Positions 53,807 through 63,805 are shown, counted from the first letter of the stretch. The stretch: 64,000 nucleotides of DNA from Conchocele bisecta (GCA_029237695.1 CM055271.1:36018462-36082461), one strand, 5' to 3'. Notes: generated by a model from the sequence alone, not told the origin. Program-made: numbers and translations.

Positions 53807-53949
53807 TTAACCCTTAGACCGCTATCTTATTTTTTTTGTCTGCTGTTTATTTTCTATTTTCCATTTGTATCACCAAAAACATGCTTTGACAGCAATTTAG
53901 AATACTTTACAACATGCTTTGACAGTGTGAGTAGCGGTCTAAGGGTTAA
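53807..53949. repeat. pB1 MITE, internally deleted to 143 bp
   Basis: TTAACCCTTAGACCGCTATC...ACATGCTTTGACAGTGTGAGTAGCGGTCTAAGGGTTAA. The deletion joins two GACAGTG-like words. Confidence 0.85.
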
Positions 53950-54027
53950 CATTGCGCTTGAATTGAAGCCGCTTCACTGGCAGAGCCTGCGCTGTAGCAC
54001 CGGGGTGGTACTGTGGGTAGTATATTA

Positions 54028-54543
54028 AGTACAATAATTCGCCTCCGATATGTTATCTACGGCTACAATTTGACCCATTAAAAAAGTGTGAGCAACCGAA
54101 GTGCATACCAAAACCTGTTGATGTTATGTCAAAATTTAATAAACTGTATATTTTAAACCTTTAAACAAAATTAATAATCTTTGATGTAGAATTAGTAAAT
54201 TGCCAAAAATAATAGAACAGGGAAATCATTTTCCCATGGAAGCCTTATTTTCTCTAGTTGTTGTTCAACATTCAACATAACGACATGAAGCTTTCAAATT
54301 GACAAGATATACATGTAAATGTCAGATAAATACCTTGACATGGCACAATAACCAATTTCTGCATGTGTATGTTCTTTATTAATAATGTATTGATACAGCT
54401 TTGACAGTTTTATATCACTAACATACCAAACACGCCGGATAACCAATTGCAAAAATCATTCTTCCATGCGTTACATTAAACAGATGGGGTTAAATTGCTA
54501 CCCTCGCGAGAGCTATGGAGCGGGATAGCAATTTTGTTTCTAG
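54028..54543. repeat. Fam-O repeat, copy 2 (inverse of 31340-31805)
   Basis: CCTCCGATATGTTATCTACG + GCTACAATTTGACCC...GTTGTTCAACATTCAACATA...ATACATGTAAATGTCAGATA...AGCAATTTTGTTTCTAG. Matches copy 1 along its full length in the opposite direction. Confidence 0.7.
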
Positions 54544-54778
54544 TAGTATATGTGTCCACCGCTTTCCCGGTGACTAAACCGTGTTGAAATCTCCGGTCAG
54601 GCTGTGATTGCAGTATCTATCAACCTATGAATATTAATAAATGCATCCCCCACCATTCACCCCCGAGCCTGGTTACGCGTACATTAATTATGTACATATA
54701 TATACTATCCTAAACATCGTCCAAGGCTTCTAAAAGAGTTGTATTGTACGTGTTAGGCTGTATTGTACGTGTTGAATA
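54544..54778. other. Spacer, nothing seen
   Basis: A short direct repeat GTATTGTACGTGTT occurs at 54740 and 54759; nothing else. Confidence 0.35.
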
Positions 54779-54950
54779 TATAGAGGATATTCATATGTTT
54801 GCAACGAATATGACATATATGTTCATCGAGTGGTGTGACATGTCCATATTTCACGAGTGCCGTTAGGTACGAGTGAAATATGGTCATTACACACCACGAG
54901 ATGAACATTATATGTCATATTTGTTGCAAAAATATGAATATTCTATTTAT
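54779..54950. repeat. Fam-E border-sharing palindrome, copy 3
   Basis: TATAGAGGATATTCATATG + TTTGCAAC...ATATGTTCATC|...|GATGAACATTATATGTCAT...GCAAAAATATGAATATTCTATTTAT. Arms are unrelated to copies 1-2. Confidence 0.8.
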
Positions 54951-55165
54951 TATATACCGCTCCATGGAAATTAGCAGTTTTTTAGACTGTATACGGTAAT
55001 GAATGTGTATTTGTAGCCTATTTGCGCTGTTTTCCCGAACATAGATTTTATGAATATAGATAGCGGAAGTAGTCGTATTTTCACCGGAAGTTGTTTATTT
55101 CATCGATGAGAACATATGACTTTGATTTACATCATATAACTATGTATTTTATGGGTAGGTATATA
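54951..55165. other. Right-hand non-palindromic part of the Fam-E copy and spacer
   Basis: TATACCGCTCCATGGAAATTAGCAG begins this part and resembles CACTTCCACGGTGGATATAT after the 55763-55936 palindrome. Confidence 0.4.
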
Positions 55166-55169
55166 ATAA

Positions 55170-55376
55170 ATGTATTTTTTATTGTAAATATTCAGTTCTG
55201 GTTTTGGGATTTTCTCCCCATTTGTATATGTACTTGAATATGTACATGTACTTGTACATACAAGTAATATATGGGATTTAGTACTAAACCCATTGACCCG
55301 GCCTTAAATGACCTTAGCTGTTGATGGGCCGTTAAACCCTAACAAACAAACAAACAAACAAACAAACAAACGAGTT
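55170..55376 (+). repeat. Fam-C 3' half, second subfamily
   Basis: TTGTAAATATTCAGTTCTGG...ATATGGGATTTAGTACTAAA...GGGCCGTTAAACCCTAACAA followed by six AAAC units. Confidence 0.75.
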
Positions 55377-55440
55377 AGGCTAGCTAATCTCAGCTATACG
55401 GATGTCTTTTATCTGTCTTTATCTAAGTTAGTGTTAGGTA

Positions 55441-55694
55441 TGAGGGAGTAATCCTTTATTTCCCCCATAATGCATTATTTAATATAGAACTAACGACTGC
55501 TTATATTTGATGATTAAAAGTATGCAGCATTATTATACTGAATTTATTACATTATCACAGCCAAAATGGCTGTGATAATGTAATAAATTCAGTATAATAA
55601 CAAATAATAAATTTATCCTTAAATTGAAAATTTCTCCCTCAAAGTATACTTTGCTAGATAAGTATGCTTTGCAATGTTGTAGAAATAGGCTACT
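55441..55694. repeat. Fam-A MITE, left end lost
   Basis: TGAGGGAGTAATCCTTTATT...central palindrome...TGCAATGTTGTAGAAATAGGCTAC. Confidence 0.8.
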
Positions 55695-55762
55695 GATGTA
55701 TTTTAGAGCGTATTTAGGACGATATCAATATGTGGACGGACATTGTTACAAATTGATTATTA

Positions 55763-55936
55763 TATAGAGGATATTCCATCGTACATTTTGAATAGCGGAA
55801 AATAATACACGAGTGTGCGTCGGCTTCCGCGTCAGCAACAAGTGAGCATAGCGAACTAGTTGCTTGTACGGACGCCGACGGACATGAGTGTATTATTTCC
55901 GCTATTCAAACATGTACGATGGAATATCCTATTTAT
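55763..55936. repeat. Fam-E border-sharing palindrome, copy 4
   Basis: TATAGAGGATATTCCATCGT...AATAGCGGAAAATAATACAC...GTCGGC...GCCGAC...GTGTATTATTTCCGCTATTC...GATGGAATATCCTATTTAT. The arms differ wholly from copies 1-3 and include GCAACAAGTGAGC...GAACTAGTTGC. Confidence 0.8.
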
Positions 55937-56061
55937 TACACTTCCACGGTGGATATATATGCACATTTAGTCTATTTTTGAGATTATAATAAATGAATTG
56001 TGATGTGCGCATGAATAGTTATACAATGACGTGTTTCACCGCGTGTTGACGTTACGTTGTG

Positions 56062-56081
56062 TGACGTCAAATGTGACGTCA
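56062..56081. promoter_or_regulatory. Two perfect CRE motifs upstream of the aminotransferase gene
   Basis: TGACGTCA occurs at 56062-56069 and 56074-56081, 12 bp apart start to start, about 440 bp before the ATG. TGACGTCA is the CREB/ATF consensus. A GTTGACGTTACG stretch lies just upstream. Regulatory role is inference. Confidence 0.45.
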
Positions 56082-56515
56082 TGTAAACTTTTTGAAATCC
56101 AAATTACGCAGCTGTTTCTATGAGCCAGATATATTTGAGTGCATGTTTGGAATGTGTTCAATCATATTAACATTCTAGATTAGTCGAGACCATTTCCAAA
56201 TTTTCAAATAACTTTATTTTGACTCTAATAAAAAATGAACATTTTGCATGGTAGCTCGTGGTTTCCAAGAAAACAGGAGCGCAATTACGGGTGTTCTCTT
56301 CACGGTGCATTATTTGTAAGGAGTTGATCACGGGTTTTCTCTCACAGCGAAACCCGTGCAAGTAATTTTTCAAGAGTGCAATAAATATCAACAAGCTTTT
56401 AAACAAATTATAGACGAATTTGAGGGGTGTGGGCGAGCCGGAACCGCCTCACGCCCTCTGAATCCACTGTACATGTAGTACGTGTTGCGTCCATACTTAC
56501 AGGGAAAGAGCGGGA
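56082..56515. other. 5' flank / leader of the aminotransferase gene
   Basis: No TATA box at a fitting place. CCATACTTACAG (56491-56502) could be a splice acceptor for an upstream noncoding exon, or simply leader. Confidence 0.4.
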
Positions 56516-56646
56516 ATGGCAGACGACAAAGTTCCTGCGTTTGGCGAGGAGATCCGGAAAGAGTTTATGCTGCGAGACGGATCTGTATTCCTAAATCATG
56601 GATCGTACGGCGCTGTTCCTCGGGTTGTACATGACCGACAAATAGA
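56516..56646 (+). CDS. Class V aminotransferase-like PLP enzyme, exon 1
   Basis: ATG in context GGGAATGG opens MADDKVPAFGEEIRKEFMLR + DGSVFLNHGSYGAVPRVVHD + RQI and stops after two bases of the next codon at donor GTATGT (56647). VFLNHGSYGAVP is the N-terminal signature of the isopenicillin-N-epimerase-like / cysteine-desulfurase-like branch of fold-type I, class V PLP enzymes, where this loop helps close the active site. Four exons in this window (56516-56646, 58366-58508, 61196-61312, 62097-62210) encode about 168 residues, roughly 40 percent of a usual 400-450-residue enzyme; the PLP-binding lysine should lie in exons right of the window. The substrate cannot be told; animal members are mostly uncharacterised. 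No signal peptide, so probably cytosolic. Confidence 0.82.
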
Positions 56647-57124
56647 GTATGTTTTGTCCATTCCGTATATACACAACCGCCTGGGATAAGTTAATTTTGT
56701 AAAACACACTGGTGTAACTTGCAGGGTCAGTACTGAAATATATAGAAAATCGTCCACCCCATTTTACTGCTAGCTCCGTACGTACTGTCACGAGACCTAA
56801 AGATAATAGCTGCTGTATTCATACGCATGAACTGTCTTCATTAGTATCTTCCAGAAATTCACTCACTGATACACTGAGCACAACACTGTGAAAACTATAG
56901 AGAATAGTATATGTAGAGTTTTAGATACAAAGCAAGACAGACCAAAATGCCATAGGATAAGTTGGCACAGGGCACTATTTTCTTGGTCGTACTCGCCGTT
57001 TAGGCGTAGCACGATCTTTTATTTTCGTGCACGTTTTATTTCTATGACTGGTTTCTAAACAAATAGCCACGTTGCAACCATTTTATCATCACTGCCACGC
57101 GTTATTCACATGAATGTATAGTTT

Positions 57125-57278
57125 TTTTATTGTAAACATTCAGTTCTGATTTTGGGATTTCTCCCTCATTTGTACATGTACTTGAACTATATGGGATTTA
57201 GTACTAAACTCATTGACCCGGCCTTAAATGACCTTAGCTGTTGATAGGCCGTTAAACCCCAACACACAAACAAACCGC
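57125..57278 (+). repeat. Fam-C 3' end, second subfamily, in intron 1
   Basis: TTGTAAACATTCAGTTCTGA...GGATTTAGTACTAAACTCAT...GGCCGTTAAACCCCAACAC + short tail. Confidence 0.7.
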
Positions 57279-57330
57279 TCGGGCTGATGTGGCCGGTTTA
57301 AGGGTAATCGATAGTATCAATGATACAGCT

Positions 57331-57578
57331 CAGGGGGCCATTTCACGAAACATCGTACGACTAAAATGTTCGTAAGTGCAAAATTATGACATTCTGTAAA
57401 TTTCACATTAACAATGTTTTCTTGTAAACAATTATTGTATTTACATTTATTGAGCGCAGGCTGCATATGCAGCCTATGCTCAATAAATGTAAATTCATAA
57501 ATTGAAATTTCCAGACGATTCTAAATTTGCACTTACGAACATTTCAGTCGTAAGAAGTTTAGTGAAACGGCCCCCTGG
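57331..57578. repeat. Fam-F TIR element in intron 1
   Basis: CAGGGGGCCATTTCACGAAA...CGTACGACTAAAATGTTCGT and ACGAACATTTCAGTCGTAAG...AACGGCCCCCTG. Central palindrome GCAGGCTGCATATGCAGCCT. Confidence 0.8.
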
Positions 57579-58365
57579 TTCAGACAGCCAAACATTTGTA
57601 TTCGAGCGCTAACTAGAATTATACATCCAACATCCGAATTTGAGGTATTACAGCTTTTATGTAAATGAGCTTATGTCGGTCGCAGCACATATTTTGCGGG
57701 TTGAACTTTTTTTAAATACACGGGTCTTACGCCATAAAAAATAGTTCTAGCATAGAACATAGCATCTAGCTTGATCGCCTAAATGTGATAAATGATTTGT
57801 TTTGCTTTTTATGTGCCCTATTTATTTTATTGTAAATGTTTCCGTAATCTAAGGGTGTGACGATTAACAGCCATACTCGATTATTCGCGATTCGTAACTC
57901 CATGGCTCGGTGCACGAATACAATCTTCGGTTTCGGCTTCCACTCTCAGAATAGAAATTTCTATTTATCATTTTCGGTTTTCCAAAAATCTATTTTTAAC
58001 TAAACGTTTTCGCCCCCTTGTCAATTCGGCATAGAACGAGCACTCATACGGTGTTCATCGATTGTTTGTTTATTTGAGTACTGTTAGTTAGGCAGATCAT
58101 GACACCATGTCTATAGAGTACATCTTGTTAGAGATCGACAAACCGCATCAGATATATGGAACTGTCATGATCTGGGCCAGTTTTCTAAGGTTTCTGAAAA
58201 TGTGTTCACCTTGTTGTTCTTGTTGCTGTGACATTCCCGCGCTTATATTTCGCGAAACGCTTTCCACTCTAGATTAATTATTAGTCTACTTGTCATCTAC
58301 AAACACATACAGCGAAGACTTTCAGGACGTTCAGTCCTTTGATTACGTTTTCTTTACACGTGCAG

Positions 58366-58508
58366 ATACCTCACTGAGATCGAGGCCCACCCTGATTATT
58401 GGTTCCGTGAGAAAGTGAAGCAGTATATGAGGCGGTCCATCATGGCGGTGTCACAGTTCGTGGGTACCAGTCCGAACGACACGTTTCTCATGCAGAACGC
58501 AACAAAAG
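58366..58508 (+). CDS. Class V aminotransferase-like PLP enzyme, exon 2 (GC donor)
   Basis: After acceptor CACGTGCAG the frame reads E/YLTEIEAHPDYWFREKVKQY, MRRSIMAVSQFVGTSPNDTF and LMQNATK, ending one base into an Ala codon at 58508. P-x-FWFRE-like and (F)LMQNAT are expected in this family; the NAT loop contacts the PLP phosphate in relatives. The exon join to 61196 restores QNATKAMNTVIKSYPLKPGD, the family's normal wording, which fixes the donor as GCAAGA (58509-58514), a GC-AG intron rather than GT-AG. AAAG|GCAAG is the strong-context form that GC donors usually need. Confidence 0.82.
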
Positions 58509-58609
58509 GCAAGATTGTTTTCTCTTGTAACTCGCATCCGTCGATACTGCATACGAGACACGCAATATGAGTTTGTACCTTCCGACATCTGCATATAGTT
58601 GTACTTTCA

Positions 58610-58952
58610 TTAAATACGTTATTAAATAATTATTGGATTTGTAACATCTATTGAGCATAGGCTGCAATCCATCAATTGCAATTTCCAGACGATCTTCTCT
58701 TTGCAATTACGAACATTTTAGTCGTACGAAGTTTAGTGAAACGGCACCAAGTGCAAAATTATGATAGTCTGTACATTTAATATTAACAATGTTTTCTTGT
58801 AAACAATTGTTGGATTTACATTTATTGAGCATATGCTGCATATGTAGCATGTGCTCAATAAATGTAAATCCATCAATTGTAATTTCCAGACGATCCTATC
58901 TTGGCACTTACGAACATTTTAGTCGTACGGAGTTTAGTGAAACGGGCCCCTG
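58610..58952. repeat. Two tandem Fam-F copies, the first partial
   Basis: First: TAAATAATTATTGGATTTGT...TTAGTCGTACGAAGTTTAGT (58610-58745). Second: GTGCAAAATTATGATAGTCT...AGTCGTACGGAGTTTAGTGA + AACGGGCCCCTG (58748-58952). Confidence 0.7.
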
Positions 58953-59019
58953 ATCCATAAGGCCAGTGCTGTAGGTTCAGGTGAAAGTGCTAGTTTGTCA
59001 AGTGCTTACACAACCGACT

Positions 59020-59245
59020 GCGTTAATGTTGCCAAGATTATCAACGGTTTCTAACATGCATAATGCATAATAATTATATTGGGAATTCCAACTCGTAATC
59101 AAGCAATTTGATTGGCTGAGCATAAGCTGTAGCACCGTTCCAGGCTCAGCAAATCAAGCACTTTGATTTCCGGCACAATATTCAGGTATTTTGAAATAAA
59201 GAAATTGATAAATATTGGCAAGATCGTCGCAGGCGGTAGAGTATG
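59020..59245. repeat. Fam-N copy
   Basis: CGACTGCGTTAATGTTGCCA...GATTGGCTGAGCATAAGCTG + TAGCACCGTTCCAGGCTCAG...TTGGCAAGATCGTCGCAGG. Confidence 0.5.
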
Positions 59246-59524
59246 TCGGGGCGTCGGAACAGGCCCGGCAGGTCCGGCGACTGCCGCACCAATAATTTTG
59301 ACATGATTAAACTATTTATAATTCATATTTCCAAAAGAAACATGTCCAGGAATGTAATTATTAATCATTAATATTATACAAACATGGACTATGCATTTCC
59401 CATACTGTTGACTTAAACATTGAAATTTCAGTTTTGTTTTCTCGTGTCGGCTAGAACTTGATAATACACTGTACATATAGTTTTAATATTTTCCTGCGTT
59501 GTTTCCCATTCCTTACCAAATGTT

Positions 59525-59582
59525 TATGTTGTTACGACTCAATTGAACCGTCATCGACGAGACGGTTTATCTGAGTCGTAAC
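59525..59582. repeat. Short hairpin
   Basis: TGTTACGACTCAATTGAACC / GGTTTATCTGAGTCGTAACA around GTCATCGACGAGAC. Confidence 0.65.
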
Positions 59583-59595
59583 AAGATACACTTTC

Positions 59596-59655
59596 TCTGT
59601 GTGTGTGTGGTGTGCTGGGGTGGGGGGGGGGGTGGGGTGTGGGGGGGGGGTCCCT
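59596..59655 (+). repeat. G-rich / (TG)n tract
   Basis: TCTGTGTGTGTGTGG, then near-continuous G with single T breaks. Could form a G-quadruplex on the coding strand of intron 2. Confidence 0.7.
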
Positions 59656-59877
59656 AACATCTCCGGACCAATCGTATGATGCTTCCGGTGCCCCTGTATG
59701 TGAAGGCGGCACAAGATTGCATGCACATGTAGTGCGCGCATATTTCATCTATGCAGTATTCTAAATAATTATATTTATAAGTTTATATGCTCGTGCAAGG
59801 GAAACGTGTGGGCTATAAATAGTTAAAAAAAAACATCATCATATTTTCTTTTATTTCTCCTTGTCAATATCATGAAT

Positions 59878-59946
59878 ATGTCTTGAAATTTCATTAGAAT
59901 TGAGTCCTGAGGACTCAATTCTATTGAAATTCCAAGACATATTTAC
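59878..59946. repeat. Hairpin related to Fam-I centre
   Basis: ATGTCTTGAAATTTCATTAG + AATTGAGTCC / GGACTCAATTCTATTGAAATTCCAAGACAT; compare CTTGGCATTTCATTAGAATT in Fam-I (12960). Confidence 0.7.
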
Positions 59947-60865
59947 AGAGAGAAATAAAAAATATGCTCCTAATTCAGAGGCGTCGGAAGTGGGGCGGCA
60001 GGGGCGGCAACCGCTACCCCAATATTTGGACCAACAGTAATAGGTGTCTCTTAAATGCAGTAGAATGCAGGAAATGGCATCTAGAATTTAAAAAATAAAT
60101 CCGGGGACCCCCCTAGCACTAATTCGCGTTGCTCGGGTCGACATTCGCCTCCCCAATATTAATTTGCTTCCGACGTCTTTGTGCATAGGTCGCTAACACG
60201 GACTTCGCGCTCTGATAATTATGAGTTTCTGTGTAGCAGCAGTCACGTTCATAGCGCAGATGTTGCTGTATATCTTGAATGAAAATGTATTCCTACTGCA
60301 ATACATGTAAGATGTGTACGATCGATTCAGTGTCACACTGCACTTAACGTAATACTATCGTTGTTGAAAACACATGTGAACTGTAAATATATGTATGTGT
60401 CATATAACCAAAGTATTTTTAGCACAATGTGTATTCTCCATGTTCTCTGTGTTATTGTTTGCTCTAGTTTCTCGACCAATGAACGCACTGTGTCATGATT
60501 TCGTTTCCATTAATCGCATATTTTTCGACGCTTTCGCCAATGTCTATTAAATTGATCAATACATGTTTCAATAAGTATAATGTTATATGTAGAACCAGAG
60601 GTCACGCCCTATTGACGTAAAATCCCATGACGTGCACCGTACTATGTGCACGATCGATTCGCTGTAACCGCCAATCACGTAATAGTATTGAAAGCCGGTT
60701 TAGGGGAGGCGCTACATTCAAAAGAAAATGCGCACGCGATGGGGCTGGCCAAACAATAAGACAGCCATTGTTCACATGTTGAATTTTTAATAAACCATTT
60801 TTTTTAAAAGCAATATGTGAAGTATAACTCTTACTAAAAGATCAATATGCGAACAGAGACATAAC

Positions 60866-61113
60866 TTAACCCTTACACCGCTATCATATTTTTTGTCGTC
60901 TGCTATTTATTTTCTATTTTCCATTTTTATCATCAAAGCATGCTTTGAAAGCACATTAGAATAATTTAAAAGATGCCTTGACAGCACTTCAGAATCAGTT
61001 CCATTGGAAATGATTCTGAAATGTTGTCAAACCATTTTTTTCATTGAGAAATAAGGCAAGATATAAAAGCAACAGGAGACGACAATTGTTGTGTGTAGCG
61101 GTCTAAGGGTTAA
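60866..61113. repeat. pB1 MITE in intron 2
   Basis: TTAACCCTTACACCGCTATC...GACAGCACTTCAGAATCAGT...GATTCTGAAATGTTGTC...GTAGCGGTCTAAGGGTTAA, TTAA both sides. Ends 82 bp before exon 3. Confidence 0.85.
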
Positions 61114-61195
61114 ACTACTTGATACACACTATAAATAACTATTGCTAAACATTCCAATATGTGAACTATAACTATTACATATTCTCCATTTCCAG

Positions 61196-61312
61196 CGATG
61201 AACACTGTAATAAAGTCATATCCATTGAAGCCTGGTGACGCCTACATGATCTCGTGTGTCACGTATCCAGCCGTCAATTACACGTCATACGTCCCCACGT
61301 CGAAACTAGAAG
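61196..61312 (+). CDS. Class V aminotransferase-like PLP enzyme, exon 3
   Basis: After CCATTTCCAG: two bases completing Ala, then MNTVIKSYPLKPGDAYMISC, VTYPAVNYTSYVPTSKLE and one base of Gly before donor GTACAC (61313). PLKPGD is a highly kept turn of the family; the following segment usually reads (L)xxTYPAV, a part of the cofactor-domain sheet. Both borders keep phase 1, so exons 3 and 4 could be skipped singly without loss of frame. Confidence 0.82.
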
Positions 61313-61490
61313 GTACACATACAGATGATTCTGTTATCATATAGTGGAACCTCTCGAAACCGGACACCCTGGGGAATCACATAATCACATGCTAGTATAG
61401 CGATTCGAAATCACGTTTATGGGCGGTGCTTCACGAGTGGGCTGGTAAACAATAAGTACGTTATAGTTCACATATTGAATTTTTAATACA

Positions 61491-61737
61491 TTAACCCTTT
61501 GAACCCGAAAGCCCGCTATAGCGGTTTATGCAAACAGTGCAGATCCAGATGAGCCGGCTCGTAACGAGCCGTCTTATCAGGATCTGCACTTTTTGCAAGT
61601 AATTTTCACATTTCTTAGTATAAAAACACCCCATTTTCATAAATGGACGACTCTGAAAATCATTTTGTGACCATTGGATTGGTCGGAACATTAGCATATC
61701 ACAGTCCATTCCAGTTCCTTAGGGTTTAAAGGGTTAA
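61491..61737. repeat. pB2 MITE in intron 3
   Basis: TTAACCCTTTGAACCCGAAA...GAGCCGGCTCGTAACGAGCC...TTCATAAATGGACGACTCTG...AGGGTTTAAAGGGTTAA; TTAA both sides. Confidence 0.85.
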
Positions 61738-62096
61738 TTTATAAAAAATTCAATATATGAACTATAACTAGTACATATAGATACATTCAGAAATGTCTAC
61801 CATAACGTGCAATAAACTACCGCCTGAGCTAATAATTAATGCCAATATTTGTAAATATTGAGCTCAAAGTTCTTGTTTCCGAGTTGGCATTGCCAATAAA
61901 TGTTCAGAAACGTTGATCACAGGGTATGGGATCACGTGGTCTATTGCTTACACTGCACTAATGGCGACGTTTTTGTTATTGATGAAAAAGTACTTACATT
62001 TAAATATTTTTTGGATTTAATGTGTTTAATGGCCAAAAGTTCGTTGGCAGAAAAACGTGGAACAGATAGTAATTACATCTATTTATTTCATTGCAG
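61738..62096 (+). other. Rest of intron 3
   Basis: 61918-61967 GGGTATGGGATCACGTGGTC + TATTGCTTACACTGCACTAA resembles 1919-1965, a small dispersed repeat. The 85-codon frame at 61900-62157 is not in the exon 4 frame. Confidence 0.5.
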
Positions 62097-62210
62097 GGAC
62101 AAAAACATACAAACTGGAGATCGAGTATCCTATAAAAGATGTACAAGATGTGATTGACCAGTATGATAAATTCCTGTCCGAACATAAAGATATAAAGCTA
62201 GTACTTATAG
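62097..62210 (+). CDS. Class V aminotransferase-like PLP enzyme, exon 4
   Basis: After TTTCATTGCAG: completing Gly, then TKTYKLEIEYPIKDVQDVID + QYDKFLSEHKDIKLVLI and one base before donor GTAAGA (62211). This part normally leads into the xxxDH segment that binds the PLP pyridine ring, which must lie in the next exon beyond the window. The gene is therefore cut by the window edge, not broken. Confidence 0.8.
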
Positions 62211-62257
62211 GTAAGACACGGGAACGTATGTAAAATATAGCAGCAACTCAACATTAC

Positions 62258-62443
62258 ATGATGATGATTGTGATGTTGCTGCTGCTGATGCTGCTACTGC
62301 TGCTACTGATGATGATGATGATGATGATGATGGTGATGATGCTCGTGATGATGATGATGAGCATCATCATCATCATCGATGATGATGATGATGATCATAA
62401 TCATCATCATCATCATCACTAGCATCATCATAATCATCATCAC

Positions 62444-62475
<32 letters not shown>

Positions 62476-62936
62476 CGAGCATCATCATCATCATCATCAT
62501 CATCATAATCATCATCATCATCATCATCATCATCACCACCATCACCATCACCATCACCATCACAATCACCATCGATGGCGAAGGCGATGGCGATGGCGAT
62601 GGCGATGGCGATGGCGATGGCGATGGCGATGGCGATGGCGATGGCGATGGCGATGGCGATGGCGATGGCGATGGCGACGATGACGACGATGACGACGATG
62701 ATAATAATGATGATAATGATGATGATGAGATGATGATGATGATGAATGATGATAATGATGATGATGATATGATGTTATGATGATGATGATGATGATGATG
62801 AGATGATGATGATATGCTGATGATGATGAGAGATGATGATGATATGATGATAATGATGATGATGATGATGATGAGATGATGATGATATGATGATGATGAT
62901 ATGATGATGATGATGATGATGATATGATGATGATGA

Positions 62937-62977
<41 letters not shown>

Positions 62978-63069
62978 GATGATGATGATATGATGATGAT
63001 GATGATGATGATGAGATGATGATGATATGATGATGATGATGATGATGATTATGATGAGATGATGATGAT

Positions 63070-63101
<32 letters not shown>

Positions 63102-63187
63102 ATGATGATGATATGATGATGATGATGATGACGATGATGACGATGATGATGATGATGAGATGATGATGATGATGATGATGATGATGT
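62258..63187 (+). repeat. GAT/ATC microsatellite with a GATGGC block, intron 4
   Basis: 62258-62358 (GATGAT), 62359-62560 mostly (ATC), 62531-62572 (ACCATC)n, 62574-62674 about sixteen GATGGC units, then 62675-63187 imperfect (GAT)n with GATATGATG and GATGAGATG variants. The ATC and GAT blocks are inverse to each other around the GATGGC block. The 316-codon His/Ser/Ile/Met frame on the minus strand is an artefact. Confidence 0.95.
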
Positions 63188-63343
63188 ATGTTTAAATATA
63201 TGAGAACTAAAAATAATAATAATGACAAATGACCGTGATAAAGCAATATACAATTATATGTAGATAGCAACGTTGTTAAACATATCAAGTAATGTTTACA
63301 GGCTCCCAGTTTGGCTTAGTACGAATTTTGAGTATTCAATAAC

Positions 63344-63520
63344 CTATGGAATTCCAAATCTACATAAACTCAAATAATTATTGCTAGCTCTAAATAATTA
63401 GATCTAGCATTAAATAGTTAGAGAGCTCTTCAAATGATTTGGAGCTAGTTGTACATAGCTAATGCTAGATCTTACAGCTCGCATTCATTATTTGAGTTTA
63501 TGTAGATTGGCGTTCCACAG
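63344..63520. repeat. TIR MITE
   Basis: CTATGGAATTCCAAATCTAC + ATAAACTCAAATAAT and ATTATTTGAGTTTATGTAGA + TTGGCGTTCCACAG. Inner inverted words GCTAGCTCTAAATAATTAGATCTAGC / GGAGCTAGTTG...GCTAGATC. Confidence 0.75.
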
Positions 63521-63805
63521 ATATCACTTGGGTAATATTCTACATGTATATGTAGAAAGAACATACTTGCCGTTATGGCTACACTACGTCTATAGCGATA
63601 ACTACCGGCCGTCGGCATGGTGATATGGTGGTAAGTTGTAATGTTTTAGATATTTCGAAAAATATGTAGTAATTGTGTAGTCACTGTAAAATGACTACAA
63701 TTTTCTACATGTCTAGAACAGTATATTATAGCATCCTATTACAATGGCGACGGCCTGTGGCAATAACGGTGAGAATGTTCCTTCGAATGTACAAGCAGTT
63801 GAAAC

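Larger units (their letters stand above)
56647..58365 (+). other. Intron 1 of the aminotransferase gene
   Basis: GTATGT...TACACGTGCAG. Contains a Fam-C 3' end and a Fam-F element (listed separately). The remainder, including 57580-58360, shows nothing clear. Confidence 0.75.
58509..61195 (+). other. Intron 2 (GC-AG) of the aminotransferase gene
   Basis: GCAAGA...CATTTCCAG, 2687 bp. Holds Fam-F, Fam-N, two small hairpins, a G-rich tract and a pB1 MITE. The stretch 59950-60865 shows no element except a degraded start near 59985-60170 (GGCGTCGGAAG...CTTCCGACGTC inverted ends). Confidence 0.75.

Noticed and set aside
61900..62157. 85-codon open frame overlapping exon 4
   Set aside because: Out of frame with the exon 4 reading that continues the aminotransferase family sequence.
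62303..63253. 316-codon open frame rich in His, Ser, Ile and Met (minus strand)
   Set aside because: It is a read-through of the GAT/ATC microsatellite in all frames and lies in an intron of the aminotransferase gene.
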